A stretch of DNA of 32,163 nt. Source: CBDUQP01 sp965369385. Its GTDB lineage: Bacteria > Planctomycetota > Phycisphaerae > SM23-33. A program made the translations under genes and the position numbers. The notes under the pieces are model-generated. The model saw nothing but the letters and a program-made list of their open reading frames with translations. It ran no database searches and was not told the DNA's origin. Position 1 is the stretch's first letter. Each line of letters begins with the position of its first letter. Shown here piece after piece: positions 1 to 7,706 of the stretch. The stretch is taken from contig CBDUQP010000020.1 of assembly GCA_965369385.1 (NCBI GenBank), positions 1-32,163 on the forward strand. The letters run 5' to 3'.

Positions 1-134
1 TCTGCTTTCAACATGTCACGACTAAGCCGCAGGCGGCGACGGAAGCTGCCAGAAGGATTGATGACAACTCACGTTATCTACCGCCAGAGAAATTTATCGC
101 ACACATGGTGTTCCATCGACGAAGCCGCTCCTTT
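1..134. repeat. Dispersed repeat, family B, copy 1 (left edge may be cut)
   Basis: This stretch resembles 3000-3100. Shared blocks are the opening tct(g/a)ctttcaac (1-12 and 3000-3011), gcaggcg (29-35 and 3012-3018), tgacaactca (62-71 and 3029-3038), and a long block beginning aaatttatcgcacac and ending in gaagccgctccttt (to 134 and 3100). Copy 1 has extra bases between the blocks. It lies just upstream of the M20 peptidase gene, as copy 2 lies upstream of the WbpM-like gene. Its function is unknown. It could be a decayed mobile-element end or a shared leader sequence. Confidence 0.7.
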
Positions 135-178
135 TGTCGTACTGGTCGATTTCCAAACCGCGAGCACAATGGCCCATA

Positions 179-1552
179 ATGATACCCAAAAGCATTACAG
201 ACTACCTTAATGCCAATCGAAACAAGCACTTGGAATCACTCAAGGAACTGCTTCGATTCCCCAGTGTTGCAAATGTCACCCAAGAGCCTGACCCATGCAC
301 GCAATGTGCACAGTGGCTCGCCCAATACATGAGCGATGCCGGCCTGGACGCCCGGGTAATGCCTTGTGACGGTAAGCCTAATGTCTTTGCATCAAGACAC
401 ATAAGCGACGAACTCCCAACCGTGCTCTTCTATGGGCACTACGATGTTCAGCCGCCCGATCCGCTTGATAAGTGGCTGAGCGATCCATTTGAGCCCGAGA
501 TCAGAGATGGATATATCTACGGACGCGGAACTTGCGATGACAAGGCTCAACTCTTCGCACACCTGATGGCGATCGAAGCATGCCTGGCGACCGACTCACT
601 CCTGGTCAACGTGAAGGTTTTTCTCGAAGGAGAGGAAGAGATCGGCTCGCCGTCTATGGAGGCGTTCCTCTCGGCAAACACCCAACTGCTGTCGGCGAAT
701 GCATTGCTCGTATCCGATTCCTCATTCTTTGCACCCGGCGTGCCCGCCATCACGTATGCCTTGAGAGGTTTGGCATATGTAGAAATAACCGTGACCGGGC
801 CGGACCACGACCTGCACAGCGGAGAGTACGGTGGAGCGGTGCTGAACCCCGTCAACGCCCTGGCGAAAATCGTGGCTGGCATGCACGACAGCTCCGGGCG
901 AGTTACAATACCTGGATTCTACGATGACGTGACCGACCTGGCTGAGGAGGAACGAAAGGCTTGGTCCCAGCTGCCGTTCGACGAGTCCCAGCTTGCCGAA
1001 TCCCTTGGCGTAAGCGAGCTGGCAGGCGGCGAGAAGTCATTCAACACTCTGGAACGCCTGTGGGCCAGACCAACGCTTGACTGCAACGGCATCTGCGGCG
1101 GACATACCGGAACTGGAGCTAAGACGATCATCCCAAGCTCTGCTTCAGCAAAGATTTCCATGCGACTGGTCGCCAATCAGGATCCGGTCAAAATCGTGCA
1201 ACAAGTAAGACAATACGTGGCCACCAACACCCCGGGCGGCGTGACGTCCACGGTTGAGGAATTCGGCCATGGACGTCCGATCATGATGGACCGCACGCAA
1301 TCCGCGATAAGTTTGGCGAGGGAATCCCTGGAGGAAGTCTTCGGTGCCCAAGCCGCTCTGGTTCGCTGTGGCGCTTCGATCCCGATTACGGAACTCTTCC
1401 AGCGACTTCTGGGTTTGGATGCCGTTCTGATGGGATTCGGGCTGCCAGGCGATTCGATTCACTCCCCAAATGAGAGGTTCAAGCTGGATCATCTCTACAT
1501 GGGATCACTTGCGTCGGCATCGTTCCTGAACGGAGCAGTTACGCAGCTTTGA
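179..1552 (+). CDS. M20 family metallopeptidase (dipeptidase-type)
   Basis: This is a zinc-dependent exopeptidase or deacylase of the M20/ArgE/DapE/CPG2 superfamily, cytosolic, about 457 aa, which is usual for M20 dipeptidases. Metal and catalytic motifs are visible: GHYDVQPPDP (His87, Asp89), GRGTCDDK (Asp120), EGEEEIGS (Glu151-152), and a late DSIHSPNE block. A dimerisation-domain stretch GPDHDLHSGEYGG sits in the middle. I chose the ATG at 179 because the protein then begins MIPKSITDYL, like family members. An in-frame ATG at 134 would add 15 residues that overlap the end of a dispersed repeat and look noncoding. Neither start has a convincing Shine-Dalgarno. The exact substrate cannot be read from the sequence. 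The gene appears unrelated to the polysaccharide locus downstream. Confidence 0.93.
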   Translation: MIPKSITDYLNANRNKHLESLKELLRFPSVANVTQEPDPCTQCAQWLAQYMSDAGLDARVMPCDGKPNVFASRHISDELPTVLFYGHYDVQPPDPLDKWLSDPFEPEIRDGYIYGRGTCDDKAQLFAHLMAIEACLATDSLLVNVKVFLEGEEEIGSPSMEAFLSANTQLLSANALLVSDSSFFAPGVPAITYALRGLAYVEITVTGPDHDLHSGEYGGAVLNPVNALAKIVAGMHDSSGRVTIPGFYDDVTDLAEEERKAWSQLPFDESQLAESLGVSELAGGEKSFNTLERLWARPTLDCNGICGGHTGTGAKTIIPSSASAKISMRLVANQDPVKIVQQVRQYVATNTPGGVTSTVEEFGHGRPIMMDRTQSAISLARESLEEVFGAQAALVRCGASIPITELFQRLLGLDAVLMGFGLPGDSIHSPNERFKLDHLYMGSLASASFLNGAVTQL

Positions 1553-1689
1553 TAGAGCTGCCAAGGCTTTTTGCAGCTCGTCAGATGGAATCAGCAGCAC
1601 CGGAAAAACCGGTTGGATCACCAGCCACACCATGCTAGAAATGCAGGCAGGATGGCACTTTTTTGTGGCCTCACCTCAAATGATGTCCG

Positions 1690-2129
1690 CAAAAAGATCC
1701 AGGGCAATCGCATCTAAATTTATCTCTGCCATTCCTGTTGTTGCTGTCATTGTTGTTGCTGTTCGGGCCGAAGGTCCGATGGGCGGTTAGCCGGGGGTCA
1801 GCCGCGACGTAAGTCGCGGTGCAGCCCCCGGATACAGGCCTCCTAAACTCCCCGCCCCGAAGGGGCGGGGGGAGAAACTGGCTTGCGAATCAATGTGAAT
1901 ATTTGGCACAAATCGCCAAGCCATATCTGAAAAACTCCGGCAATCTGCGCCGCAGGAGAAGCTTTTCTGGCCACCCCTATCGGGGTTCTGAATCTTTTTG
2001 AACCTGTTTCCGGGGGTTCCCTCCCCGTTGGTCGGTCACACCCCGGCTTACTGCCCATCGGACCTTCGGCCCGAACGGCTACAACAACAGTAGACACCGA
2101 TTTAGATGCGATTGCCCTGCAAAAAGACC
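1690..2129. mobile_element. MITE-like structured repeat, copy 1, with flanking duplication
   Basis: The element proper is 1700-2119 (420 bp). It begins cagggcaatcgcatctaaat (1700-1719) and ends with the exact reverse complement (2100-2119), a perfect 20-bp terminal inverted repeat. The flanks are near-identical direct repeats, caaaaagatc (1690-1699) and caaaaagacc (2120-2129), abutting the termini as a target-site duplication would. The inverted symmetry continues inside: 1761-1795 pairs with 2041-2076. Further GC-rich hairpins lie at 1791-1831 and 1850-1870. No open reading frame resembling a transposase is present, so movement would need an enzyme supplied in trans. A second copy is at 26240-26624. 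Confidence 0.8.
1791..1831. repeat. Nested hairpin inside repeat copy 1
   Basis: Two stacked stems are visible. An outer CCGGGGG pairs with CCCCCGG, and an inner CCGCGAC pairs with GTCGCGG around a GTAA loop. The same sequence is present unchanged in the second copy (about 26322-26362), while surrounding bases differ. That suggests it is the conserved core of the element. A second hairpin, CCCCGCCCC with GGGGCGGGG and a GAA loop, follows at 1850-1870. Confidence 0.8.
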
Positions 2130-2138
2130 GATGCCCTC

Positions 2139-2166
2139 TTGACATGGGCAAGAATTCTCGGATAAT
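2139..2166 (+). promoter_or_regulatory. Sigma70-type promoter of rplU
   Basis: A perfect -35 box TTGACA (2139-2144) is followed after 16 bp by GATAAT (2161-2166). The predicted transcript start is near 2173, about 25 nt before the rplU start codon. The -35 box lies only 9 bp beyond the flanking duplication of the MITE-like element, so the region where an UP element would act is the element's end. Confidence 0.75.
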
Positions 2167-2198
2167 TGCCCCTTCCCCTAAGGGAGCAAGGAGCAATC

Positions 2199-2516
2199 AT
2201 GTACGCAGTAATAGAAGATAGCGGCCAGCAGTTCCGAGTCTGTGAAGGCGATGTCCTTGACGTTGACTTGCGTGAACTGGCCGAAAATGAGAAAGAAGTA
2301 TCGTTTGATCGCGTTCTTCTGGTTAGCGATGATGCCGACATCAAGGTCGGAACGCCGCTGGTAGATGGCGCCAAGGTAACGGCAGAGGTCGTGCAAGACG
2401 AAGTCAAAGGCGAGAAGGTGCATATTTATCGCCTGAGACGCCGCAAATCGTCCCGCAAGAAAACCGGCCACAGGCAACGATACCTGCGAGTGAAGATTTC
2501 CAAGATCGAAGCGTAA
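2199..2516 (+). CDS. rplU: 50S ribosomal protein L21
   Basis: This is a large-subunit ribosomal protein that binds 23S rRNA. The 105-aa product has the L21 pattern: an opening MYAVIEDSGQQFRVCEGD, a central VLLVSDDADIKVGTP, then the basic block RLRRRKSSRKKTGHRQRY and an ending VKISKI. The ATG at 2199 has a good Shine-Dalgarno AAGGAG (2188-2193) with 5-nt spacing. An in-frame ATG at 2166 would add 11 residues with no ribosome site and would fall in the promoter's start region. In most bacteria rpmA (L27) follows directly. Here the next 680 bp hold no gene, so L27 must be elsewhere. The gene appears to be transcribed alone. Confidence 0.96.
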   Translation: MYAVIEDSGQQFRVCEGDVLDVDLRELAENEKEVSFDRVLLVSDDADIKVGTPLVDGAKVTAEVVQDEVKGEKVHIYRLRRRKSSRKKTGHRQRYLRVKISKIEA

Positions 2517-2585
2517 CACCATTTGCTGTGAGCAGTTGAAGTATGCTCACGTGCGTAGGTGTCGCCTCGAAACTAAATACGAAAT

Positions 2586-2634
2586 ACCCCTTGGCAGACG
2601 GTCGAATCGAACCGATCCTGGCGACGGGGTTTTT
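2586..2634 (+). terminator. Possible rho-independent terminator after rplU
   Basis: ACCCC (2586-2590) can pair with GGGGT (2626-2630), followed by a run of T to 2634. An inner CGGT/ACCG pairing is possible. The outer stem is short and the loop is large, so this is a weak candidate. Confidence 0.35.
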
Positions 2635-2851
2635 CTTGCGCATCTAATATCTGTATTATACTAATCCTATCCAAATAAAGCACTTAGGCTCAGTCGGTCA
2701 GTCAGGCCGCCTATTTTCTCTGCGCGCTGGCACCCGGCCGTGAACACGCTCTCGCGATCCCCGGCGCGTCCCGCGATACAGTAGTTACTGAGATGCTTTC
2801 CCCGGACAGAACAGCATGCTGCCGGTGGGCGTACTAAGGTCGGTGGTGTTC

Positions 2852-2893
2852 GTGTGCGAGCAATCTTTCTGGTAAGAAAGATTGCTCGCACAC
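2852..2893. repeat. Perfect 19-bp inverted repeat with 4-nt loop
   Basis: The left arm 2852-2870 begins gtgtgcgagc, and the right arm 2875-2893 is its exact reverse complement. The loop is ggta. No T-run follows on either strand, so it is not a typical intrinsic terminator. Confidence 0.9.
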
Positions 2894-2999
2894 AGAGCGG
2901 TAGAAAGTAGTGTATATATGCAGAAACAGCAATTAGCGCTTCGTTTGGGAATCAACGTAACTGCTATCTGGAGTCTACCGCGGTCTCCTGCTCTCCTGT

Positions 3000-3100
3000 T
3001 CTACTTTCAACGCAGGCGAAACAACATCTGACAACTCAACTTAATGAGTGCCAGGAAAATTTATCGCACACTGGTGTTCCGTCGACGAAGCCGCTCCTTT
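3000..3100. repeat. Dispersed repeat, family B, copy 2
   Basis: This copy matches 1-134 in ordered blocks with indels. The best block runs 3051-3100, where nearly all bases agree. It ends 98 bp before the start of the WbpM-like gene. No terminal inverted repeats or ORF were seen in it. Confidence 0.7.
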
Positions 3101-3197
3101 CTCTGCGCCCAGCCGGTATGGTATTATTAAAGGCTGCTTTTCATCATGTCGATTATCTTAATCTGTGGCGTCACAACTAATGTTATAACGAGGAACT

Positions 3198-5243
3198 ATG
3201 ACGGAGTCTGACATAACTCAAGACGTCGACACATCACCTGATCAGGACGTTTCCGTAGATGCCGAAACACGGTCTGATCGCGTCAGAGCGCACGTTCGTC
3301 TTGTCGGGTACATTGTCGTTCACAACGCAATATTCGCACTGTCGCTCCTTCTGGCATTCCTGCTGTGGTTTGACGCCAACCAAAAGATGGTCGGCAGCAA
3401 TAATTACATCAACTGGGGACAGAAATGCCTGCAGTACTTGGCAGTTCTACCGTTCTTCCTGATCGTCAAGACGCTGATCTTCGGAATGAAGAAGCTTTTC
3501 AGAGGCGGGTGGCAATATGCCGGAATCAGGGATGTCATAAGCATTCTGGTAGCTTCGTGGTTGTTCGTACTGGTTGCGGCGGGGGCAATGTTCATTATTC
3601 CGTGGTCTACTCAGCATTTCCGCGCACCGGTGCTGGTCGCGATAGCAGATTACTTCGGCACATTCCCTAAAGGCGTGCTGCCATTAGACTTCCTTGGCAC
3701 GGTGTTCTTTGTATGCACCGCAAGGCTCTGGTTCCGGATATACCGTCAGGAGCGTCGTCCGATATCCCCCGATGGGCTTCGCCGCGTGCTGATAATCGGT
3801 GCAGGCAATGCCGCTGAAACGATCATCCGCGAAATCGACCGCATGAGCGTGGAAAAGTACCGCGTTATCGGGCTGGTCGATGACGATCCGGCAAAACGCA
3901 AGATTATCATGCACGGCGCACCCGTGCTGGGCACCACAGATGAAATAGCAGACCTCTGCGAAGATTTTGACATAGACGAAATACTCATCGCGATTACCAG
4001 CGCCTCCCGCAAAGACATGCAACGCATTATCGATCTTTGCGGCGACACGAATCTCAAGTTCTCCGCCCTTCCCGCGGTCAGTGATCTGATCGACGGAAAG
4101 ATCACAGTCTCCCAGATGCGACCGGTGGATATTGAGGATCTTCTCGGGCGTGATGTCGTTCAACTGGATGATGACGCCATTGGGAAGTTCCTGAGCGGAA
4201 GGCGAATCCTGATTACCGGCGCAGGCGGCAGCATCGGTTCGGAAATGTGCCGCCAGATCTGCAAATACACCCCAAATCAATTGATCCTGGTGGAACAGGC
4301 CGAAACGCCTCTGTTCGATATTGACAACGAACTGCGAAAAAAGCATCCGGAAATATCAATTGCCGCGCGAATATGCGACATCTTTGACCGCGACAGAGTG
4401 ATGGAGCTGTGGGACCAGCATCGTCCCGAAGTGGTAATACACGCGGCCGCGCACAAACACGTTCCACTGATGGAGCACAATCCGTGCGAAGCCATCAAGA
4501 ACAATATACTCGGGACCAGGAACGTGGCCGATGCCTCCTGCAAGTTCGACACGGACGAGTTCGTCATGATCTCGACCGACAAAGCGGTCAACCCGTCATC
4601 AGTGATGGGCGCATCCAAACGCGTGGCCGAGATATATACGCAAGCACTGAACGGCACAGACAACTGCCGCACGCAGTTCAAGGCGGTCAGGTTCGGTAAC
4701 GTGCTTGGTTCGGCAGGTTCAGTAATTCCTACCTTCCGACGGCAGATTGCCGAAGGCGGCCCGGTATGTGTTACGCATCCCGATATGACACGATACTTTA
4801 TGACGATACCGGAGGCATCGCGTCTGGTTTTGCAGGCCGCCTCTACGGGCACCGGCGGACAGATTTATCTGCTGGATATGGGCGAATCGGTAAAGATCGT
4901 CGACCTGGCTAAGCAGATGATAACGCTGAGCGGCTTCGTGCCGGACAAGGAAATCGAGATCAAGTTCATCGGCGTTCGGCCCGGCGAGAAGCTTTACGAA
5001 GAACTCCGCAGTACCGGTGAAGACCTCGAACCAACCGTTCACCCGAAAGTAAATATCTGGAAGAGCTGCAAAGGCGACTGGAAGCTCATCCAGGAAATGT
5101 TCACAAAGTTTGAGAAGCTCCAGAACTGCTTTGATCGCGCGCCAGTGGTTGCTCTACTCCAAGAGATGATTCCGGAATACAAGCCCTTGAATCCGCCCAA
5201 AGCAAACAGCATGCCGACGGCGAAACCTGCCAAAGAAGCATAG
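3198..5243 (+). CDS. Membrane-bound NDP-sugar 4,6-dehydratase (WbpM/CapD/FlaA1 family)
   Basis: This inner-membrane enzyme probably converts UDP-GlcNAc to UDP-2-acetamido-2,6-dideoxy-4-hexulose. At 681 aa it is the long form of the family. Four hydrophobic segments lie at about residues 36-58, 78-97, 113-134 and 143-178. They are followed by a CoA-binding-like Rossmann fold (LIIGAGNAAE, about 198-207) and the catalytic SDR domain with GAGGSIGS at 341-348. The NAAAH-type block reads IHAAAHKHVPLMEHNP. The catalytic region STDKAVNPSSVMGASKR has Met470 where ordinary SDRs have Tyr, with Lys474 four residues on. This Ser-Met-Lys arrangement is known for WbpM-like enzymes. The start has a Shine-Dalgarno GAGGA. 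It is the first gene of the plus-strand sugar run and probably supplies the first sugar of the repeat unit. Confidence 0.93.
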   Translation: MTESDITQDVDTSPDQDVSVDAETRSDRVRAHVRLVGYIVVHNAIFALSLLLAFLLWFDANQKMVGSNNYINWGQKCLQYLAVLPFFLIVKTLIFGMKKLFRGGWQYAGIRDVISILVASWLFVLVAAGAMFIIPWSTQHFRAPVLVAIADYFGTFPKGVLPLDFLGTVFFVCTARLWFRIYRQERRPISPDGLRRVLIIGAGNAAETIIREIDRMSVEKYRVIGLVDDDPAKRKIIMHGAPVLGTTDEIADLCEDFDIDEILIAITSASRKDMQRIIDLCGDTNLKFSALPAVSDLIDGKITVSQMRPVDIEDLLGRDVVQLDDDAIGKFLSGRRILITGAGGSIGSEMCRQICKYTPNQLILVEQAETPLFDIDNELRKKHPEISIAARICDIFDRDRVMELWDQHRPEVVIHAAAHKHVPLMEHNPCEAIKNNILGTRNVADASCKFDTDEFVMISTDKAVNPSSVMGASKRVAEIYTQALNGTDNCRTQFKAVRFGNVLGSAGSVIPTFRRQIAEGGPVCVTHPDMTRYFMTIPEASRLVLQAASTGTGGQIYLLDMGESVKIVDLAKQMITLSGFVPDKEIEIKFIGVRPGEKLYEELRSTGEDLEPTVHPKVNIWKSCKGDWKLIQEMFTKFEKLQNCFDRAPVVALLQEMIPEYKPLNPPKANSMPTAKPAKEA

Positions 5244-5301
5244 CGCGCTATAGGTCGCCAGCCGCTAATCTGAAGACGATAGATTTTCCCGGCCACCCCG
5301 A

Positions 5302-5381
5302 AATTAGTCACCTGCGAGACACGAGTGCGACTAATTCCCGGCGCCGAATGGTTTTGTGTACAGGCAAGACCGGTTCTTGCC
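5302..5381. other. Two inverted repeats between the WbpM-like gene and gmd
   Basis: AATTAGTC (5302-5309) pairs with GACTAATT (5329-5336). GGCAAGA (5363-5369) pairs with TCTTGCC (5375-5381) around CCGGT. Neither is followed by a T-run. They may be regulator sites or weak RNA hairpins in the 205-bp gap before gmd. Confidence 0.45.
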
Positions 5382-5448
5382 GATATTCAGAAGAGATACA
5401 ACTGCAATTGATTACTCGAATAGTGACAACGCGTGGAGGTACAGATAA

Positions 5449-6477
5449 GTGACAAAAAGTGCACTGATTACAGGTATTACAGGCCAGGACGGAAGCTATC
5501 TGGCAGAGCTGTTGCTCTCCAAGGGATATGAAGTTCATGGGCTGGTGCGTCGTAGCAGCACATTCGGCACCGAACGCATTGACCATATCTACAATGACCC
5601 CCACGATGCCGGCGCGAGGCTCTTCCTCCATTATGGCGATCTGAGCGATGGCGTAGGACTTCGCAATGTGCTCAGCAAGTGTCAGCCCGACGAGGTCTAC
5701 AACCTTGGCGCACAGTCGCACGTGCGAGTCAGCTTCGATCAGCCCGTGTTCACCACCGAAGTGGATGCAGTGGGCACAATACGGCTCCTGGAAGCTATCC
5801 GCGATATCGGAGCAAACACGAAATTCTACCAGGCATCGAGCAGCGAAATGTACGGAGAGGTTGCCGAGGTACCGCAATCGGAAACCACGCCATTCCATCC
5901 GCGAAGCCCGTACGGCTGCGCAAAGGTATATAGCTACTGGCAGACCGTGAACTATCGCGAAGCGTATGACATGTTCGCGTGCAATGGGATTCTGTTCAAT
6001 CACGAGAGCCCGCGTCGCGGCGAGACGTTCGTCACCAGAAAGATCACCCGCGCGGCATGCCGCATCAAGGAAGGCCTGCAGGACAAGCTCTATCTAGGCA
6101 ATCTGGATTCTAAGCGTGACTGGGGTTTCGCCGGCGACTACGTGGAAGCCATGTGGTTGATGCTCCAACAGGACAAGGCCGACGATTATGTGGTAGCCAC
6201 AGGCGAAACATACTCTGTCCGCCAATTCCTCGAAGAAGTGTTCGGACATCTTGAACTCGACTACCAGAATTACGTTGAGACCGATCCACGATACTTCCGC
6301 CCGTCAGAAGTTGACTTGCTGCTCGGCGATCCGGCAAAAGCCTACAAAGAACTCGGATGGAAGCCCAAAGTGGGCTTCAAAGAGCTTGCCCAGATGATGA
6401 CTCAACATGACTGGGATTTGGCGAAAGAAGAGCGGGTTCTAGCCGACCACCGCAACAAAACAGCCAACGGCGGCTGA
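5449..6477 (+). CDS. gmd: GDP-mannose 4,6-dehydratase
   Basis: This cytosolic SDR enzyme makes GDP-4-keto-6-deoxymannose from GDP-mannose, the first step to GDP-L-fucose. The 342-aa protein shows the NADP-binding GITGQDGSYLAELLL (from residue 9), VRRSSTF, NLGAQSHVRVSF, the catalytic SSSEMYG (130-136) and Tyr155-xxx-Lys159 in SPYGCAK. It also has the signature NHESPRRGETFVTRKIT. The start is GTG at 5449, with GGAGGT (5435-5440) eight bases upstream. Length and motifs are canonical. It is followed after 167 bp by the gene for the next enzyme of the pathway. Confidence 0.97.
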   Translation: MTKSALITGITGQDGSYLAELLLSKGYEVHGLVRRSSTFGTERIDHIYNDPHDAGARLFLHYGDLSDGVGLRNVLSKCQPDEVYNLGAQSHVRVSFDQPVFTTEVDAVGTIRLLEAIRDIGANTKFYQASSSEMYGEVAEVPQSETTPFHPRSPYGCAKVYSYWQTVNYREAYDMFACNGILFNHESPRRGETFVTRKITRAACRIKEGLQDKLYLGNLDSKRDWGFAGDYVEAMWLMLQQDKADDYVVATGETYSVRQFLEEVFGHLELDYQNYVETDPRYFRPSEVDLLLGDPAKAYKELGWKPKVGFKELAQMMTQHDWDLAKEERVLADHRNKTANGG

Positions 6478-6520
6478 ACCGCAGAGCTGGAAGATACGTA
6501 GTATCAAGAACGCAAACAAG

Positions 6521-6555
6521 CAAGTTCCGCGCGGCATCAAACCGTGAGGAACTTG
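6521..6555. repeat. Inverted repeat between gmd and fcl
   Basis: CAAGTTCC (6521-6528) pairs with GGAACTTG (6548-6555), with an inner CGG/CCG pairing. There is no T-run. It is a possible RNA hairpin in the gmd-fcl spacer. Confidence 0.45.
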
Positions 6556-6644
6556 GCTGTTTGATGGGTTTATGTGGTAATCCTGAAAAATCCTGAATAT
6601 CCGCACCGATTGCCCGAAAAGCATCGGCCGCGATTGAACAGGCG

Positions 6645-7604
6645 ATGCCAAGGAAATTTGAAGATATGGATTTGACCAAAGAACGAATAGTTATCACAGG
6701 CGGCGATGGTTTTCTGGGAAAGCACCTTCAGGAAGCGTTGCGAAATGACGGCGTATCACAGGACAACCTCATCATCCCACTCATCCAGGACTACGATCTC
6801 ACCGTTGAGGGAGACGTCGAGCGGATGTACGCCGACCTTAAGCCGACAAGCGTGATCCACCTGGCTGCGGAGGTGGGCGGCATTGGTGCCAATCGCGATA
6901 ACCCGGGCAGATTCTTCTACGCTAACATGGCGATGGGCATGCACTTGATTGAGCACGCACGTCGGCTTGAACTCAAGAAGTTCCTCCAGGTTGGGACGAT
7001 TTGTGCGTATCCAAAATTCACGCCCGTTCCGTTCAAGGAAGAAGATCTTTGGAATGGATATCCTGAAGAAACCAACGCACCCTACGGCATCGCCAAGAAA
7101 GCTCTGTTGGTAATGCTTCAGGCTTACCGCCAGCAGTACGGCCTGAACGGGATCTACCTCTTGCCGGTAAATCTCTACGGACCTGGCGACAACTTCAACC
7201 TGCAATCCTCACACGTTATCCCGGCCCTGATCCGCAAGTTTGTGGAAGCGAAGGACCGAGGCGACGACAAGGTGGATGTCTGGGGCACGGGATCAGTCAG
7301 CCGCGAATTCTTCTACGTGAAGGACTGTGCTCGCGGAATCCTGATGGCGATGAAGGGCTATGACGGCCCCGAGCCGGTCAACCTTGGCGCTGGTTTCGAG
7401 ATCACGATCAAGGACCTGGCGACGAAGATCAAGGACCTGGTCGGCTTCGAAGGCGAGCTGGTGTGGGATGCCTCAAAACCCGACGGCCAGCCGCGCCGCT
7501 GCCTGGACACCTCCCGCGCGGAGGACCTGTTCGGTTTCAAGGCGGAAATAACCTTCGACAAAGGCTTGGCCCAAACCATAGAGTGGTTTCGGGCGCAGCA
7601 GTAA
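6645..7604 (+). CDS. fcl: GDP-L-fucose synthase
   Basis: This is the bifunctional 3,5-epimerase/4-reductase that completes GDP-L-fucose synthesis from the Gmd product. It has an SDR fold with TGGDGFLG (residues 18-25), HLAAEVGGIGANRDNPG, VGTICAYPKF (Thr118 at the Ser position, Cys120 as the epimerase cysteine) and Tyr147-GIA-Lys151. The signature NLYGPGDNFNLQSSHVIPAL contains the conserved His190. The length of 319 aa is usual. The ATG at 6645 has no clear ribosome site. An alternative ATG at 6666, giving MDLTKERIVITGG, has AAGGAA ten bases upstream and may be the true start. Pairing with gmd is the common arrangement. Confidence 0.95.
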   Translation: MPRKFEDMDLTKERIVITGGDGFLGKHLQEALRNDGVSQDNLIIPLIQDYDLTVEGDVERMYADLKPTSVIHLAAEVGGIGANRDNPGRFFYANMAMGMHLIEHARRLELKKFLQVGTICAYPKFTPVPFKEEDLWNGYPEETNAPYGIAKKALLVMLQAYRQQYGLNGIYLLPVNLYGPGDNFNLQSSHVIPALIRKFVEAKDRGDDKVDVWGTGSVSREFFYVKDCARGILMAMKGYDGPEPVNLGAGFEITIKDLATKIKDLVGFEGELVWDASKPDGQPRRCLDTSRAEDLFGFKAEITFDKGLAQTIEWFRAQQ

Positions 7605-7706
7605 GGCGACGGATATGCTCAGGAACATAGCCTCGTGGCAGAATTCGCCGAACAAACATCATCGCAACAACGCCAGCTTGACTCTTAACTCAATGCAGAT
7701 GTCTGA

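Larger units (their letters stand above)
2641..3197. other. Noncoding stretch between rplU and the polysaccharide locus
   Basis: No convincing gene is seen on either strand. The stretch contains a perfect 19-bp hairpin (2852-2893), the second copy of repeat family B (3000-3100), and an AT-rich block near 2641-2665 with a possible promoter (TTGCGC 2636-2641 and TATACT about 15 bp downstream). The GC-rich 2690-2850 part has no match I recognise to tRNA, RNase P, SRP or tmRNA. A small RNA is conceivable but unproven. Confidence 0.5.

Noticed and set aside
13..210. Short plus-strand ORF at the left edge
   Set aside because: It lies in repeat family B and overlaps the M20 start region; the arginine-rich composition does not resemble a known small protein.
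2595..2620. A tRNA T-arm-like sequence (ggttcgattcg on the minus strand)
   Set aside because: The five bases on either side of the loop do not pair and no anticodon or acceptor stems can be drawn.
3684..4346. 220-aa minus-strand ORF opposite the WbpM-like gene
   Set aside because: It is antisense to strongly conserved coding sequence, with no motifs of its own.
5308..6003. 231-aa minus-strand ORF opposite gmd
   Set aside because: It is a shadow of the well-supported gmd gene; no recognisable motifs and no ribosome site.
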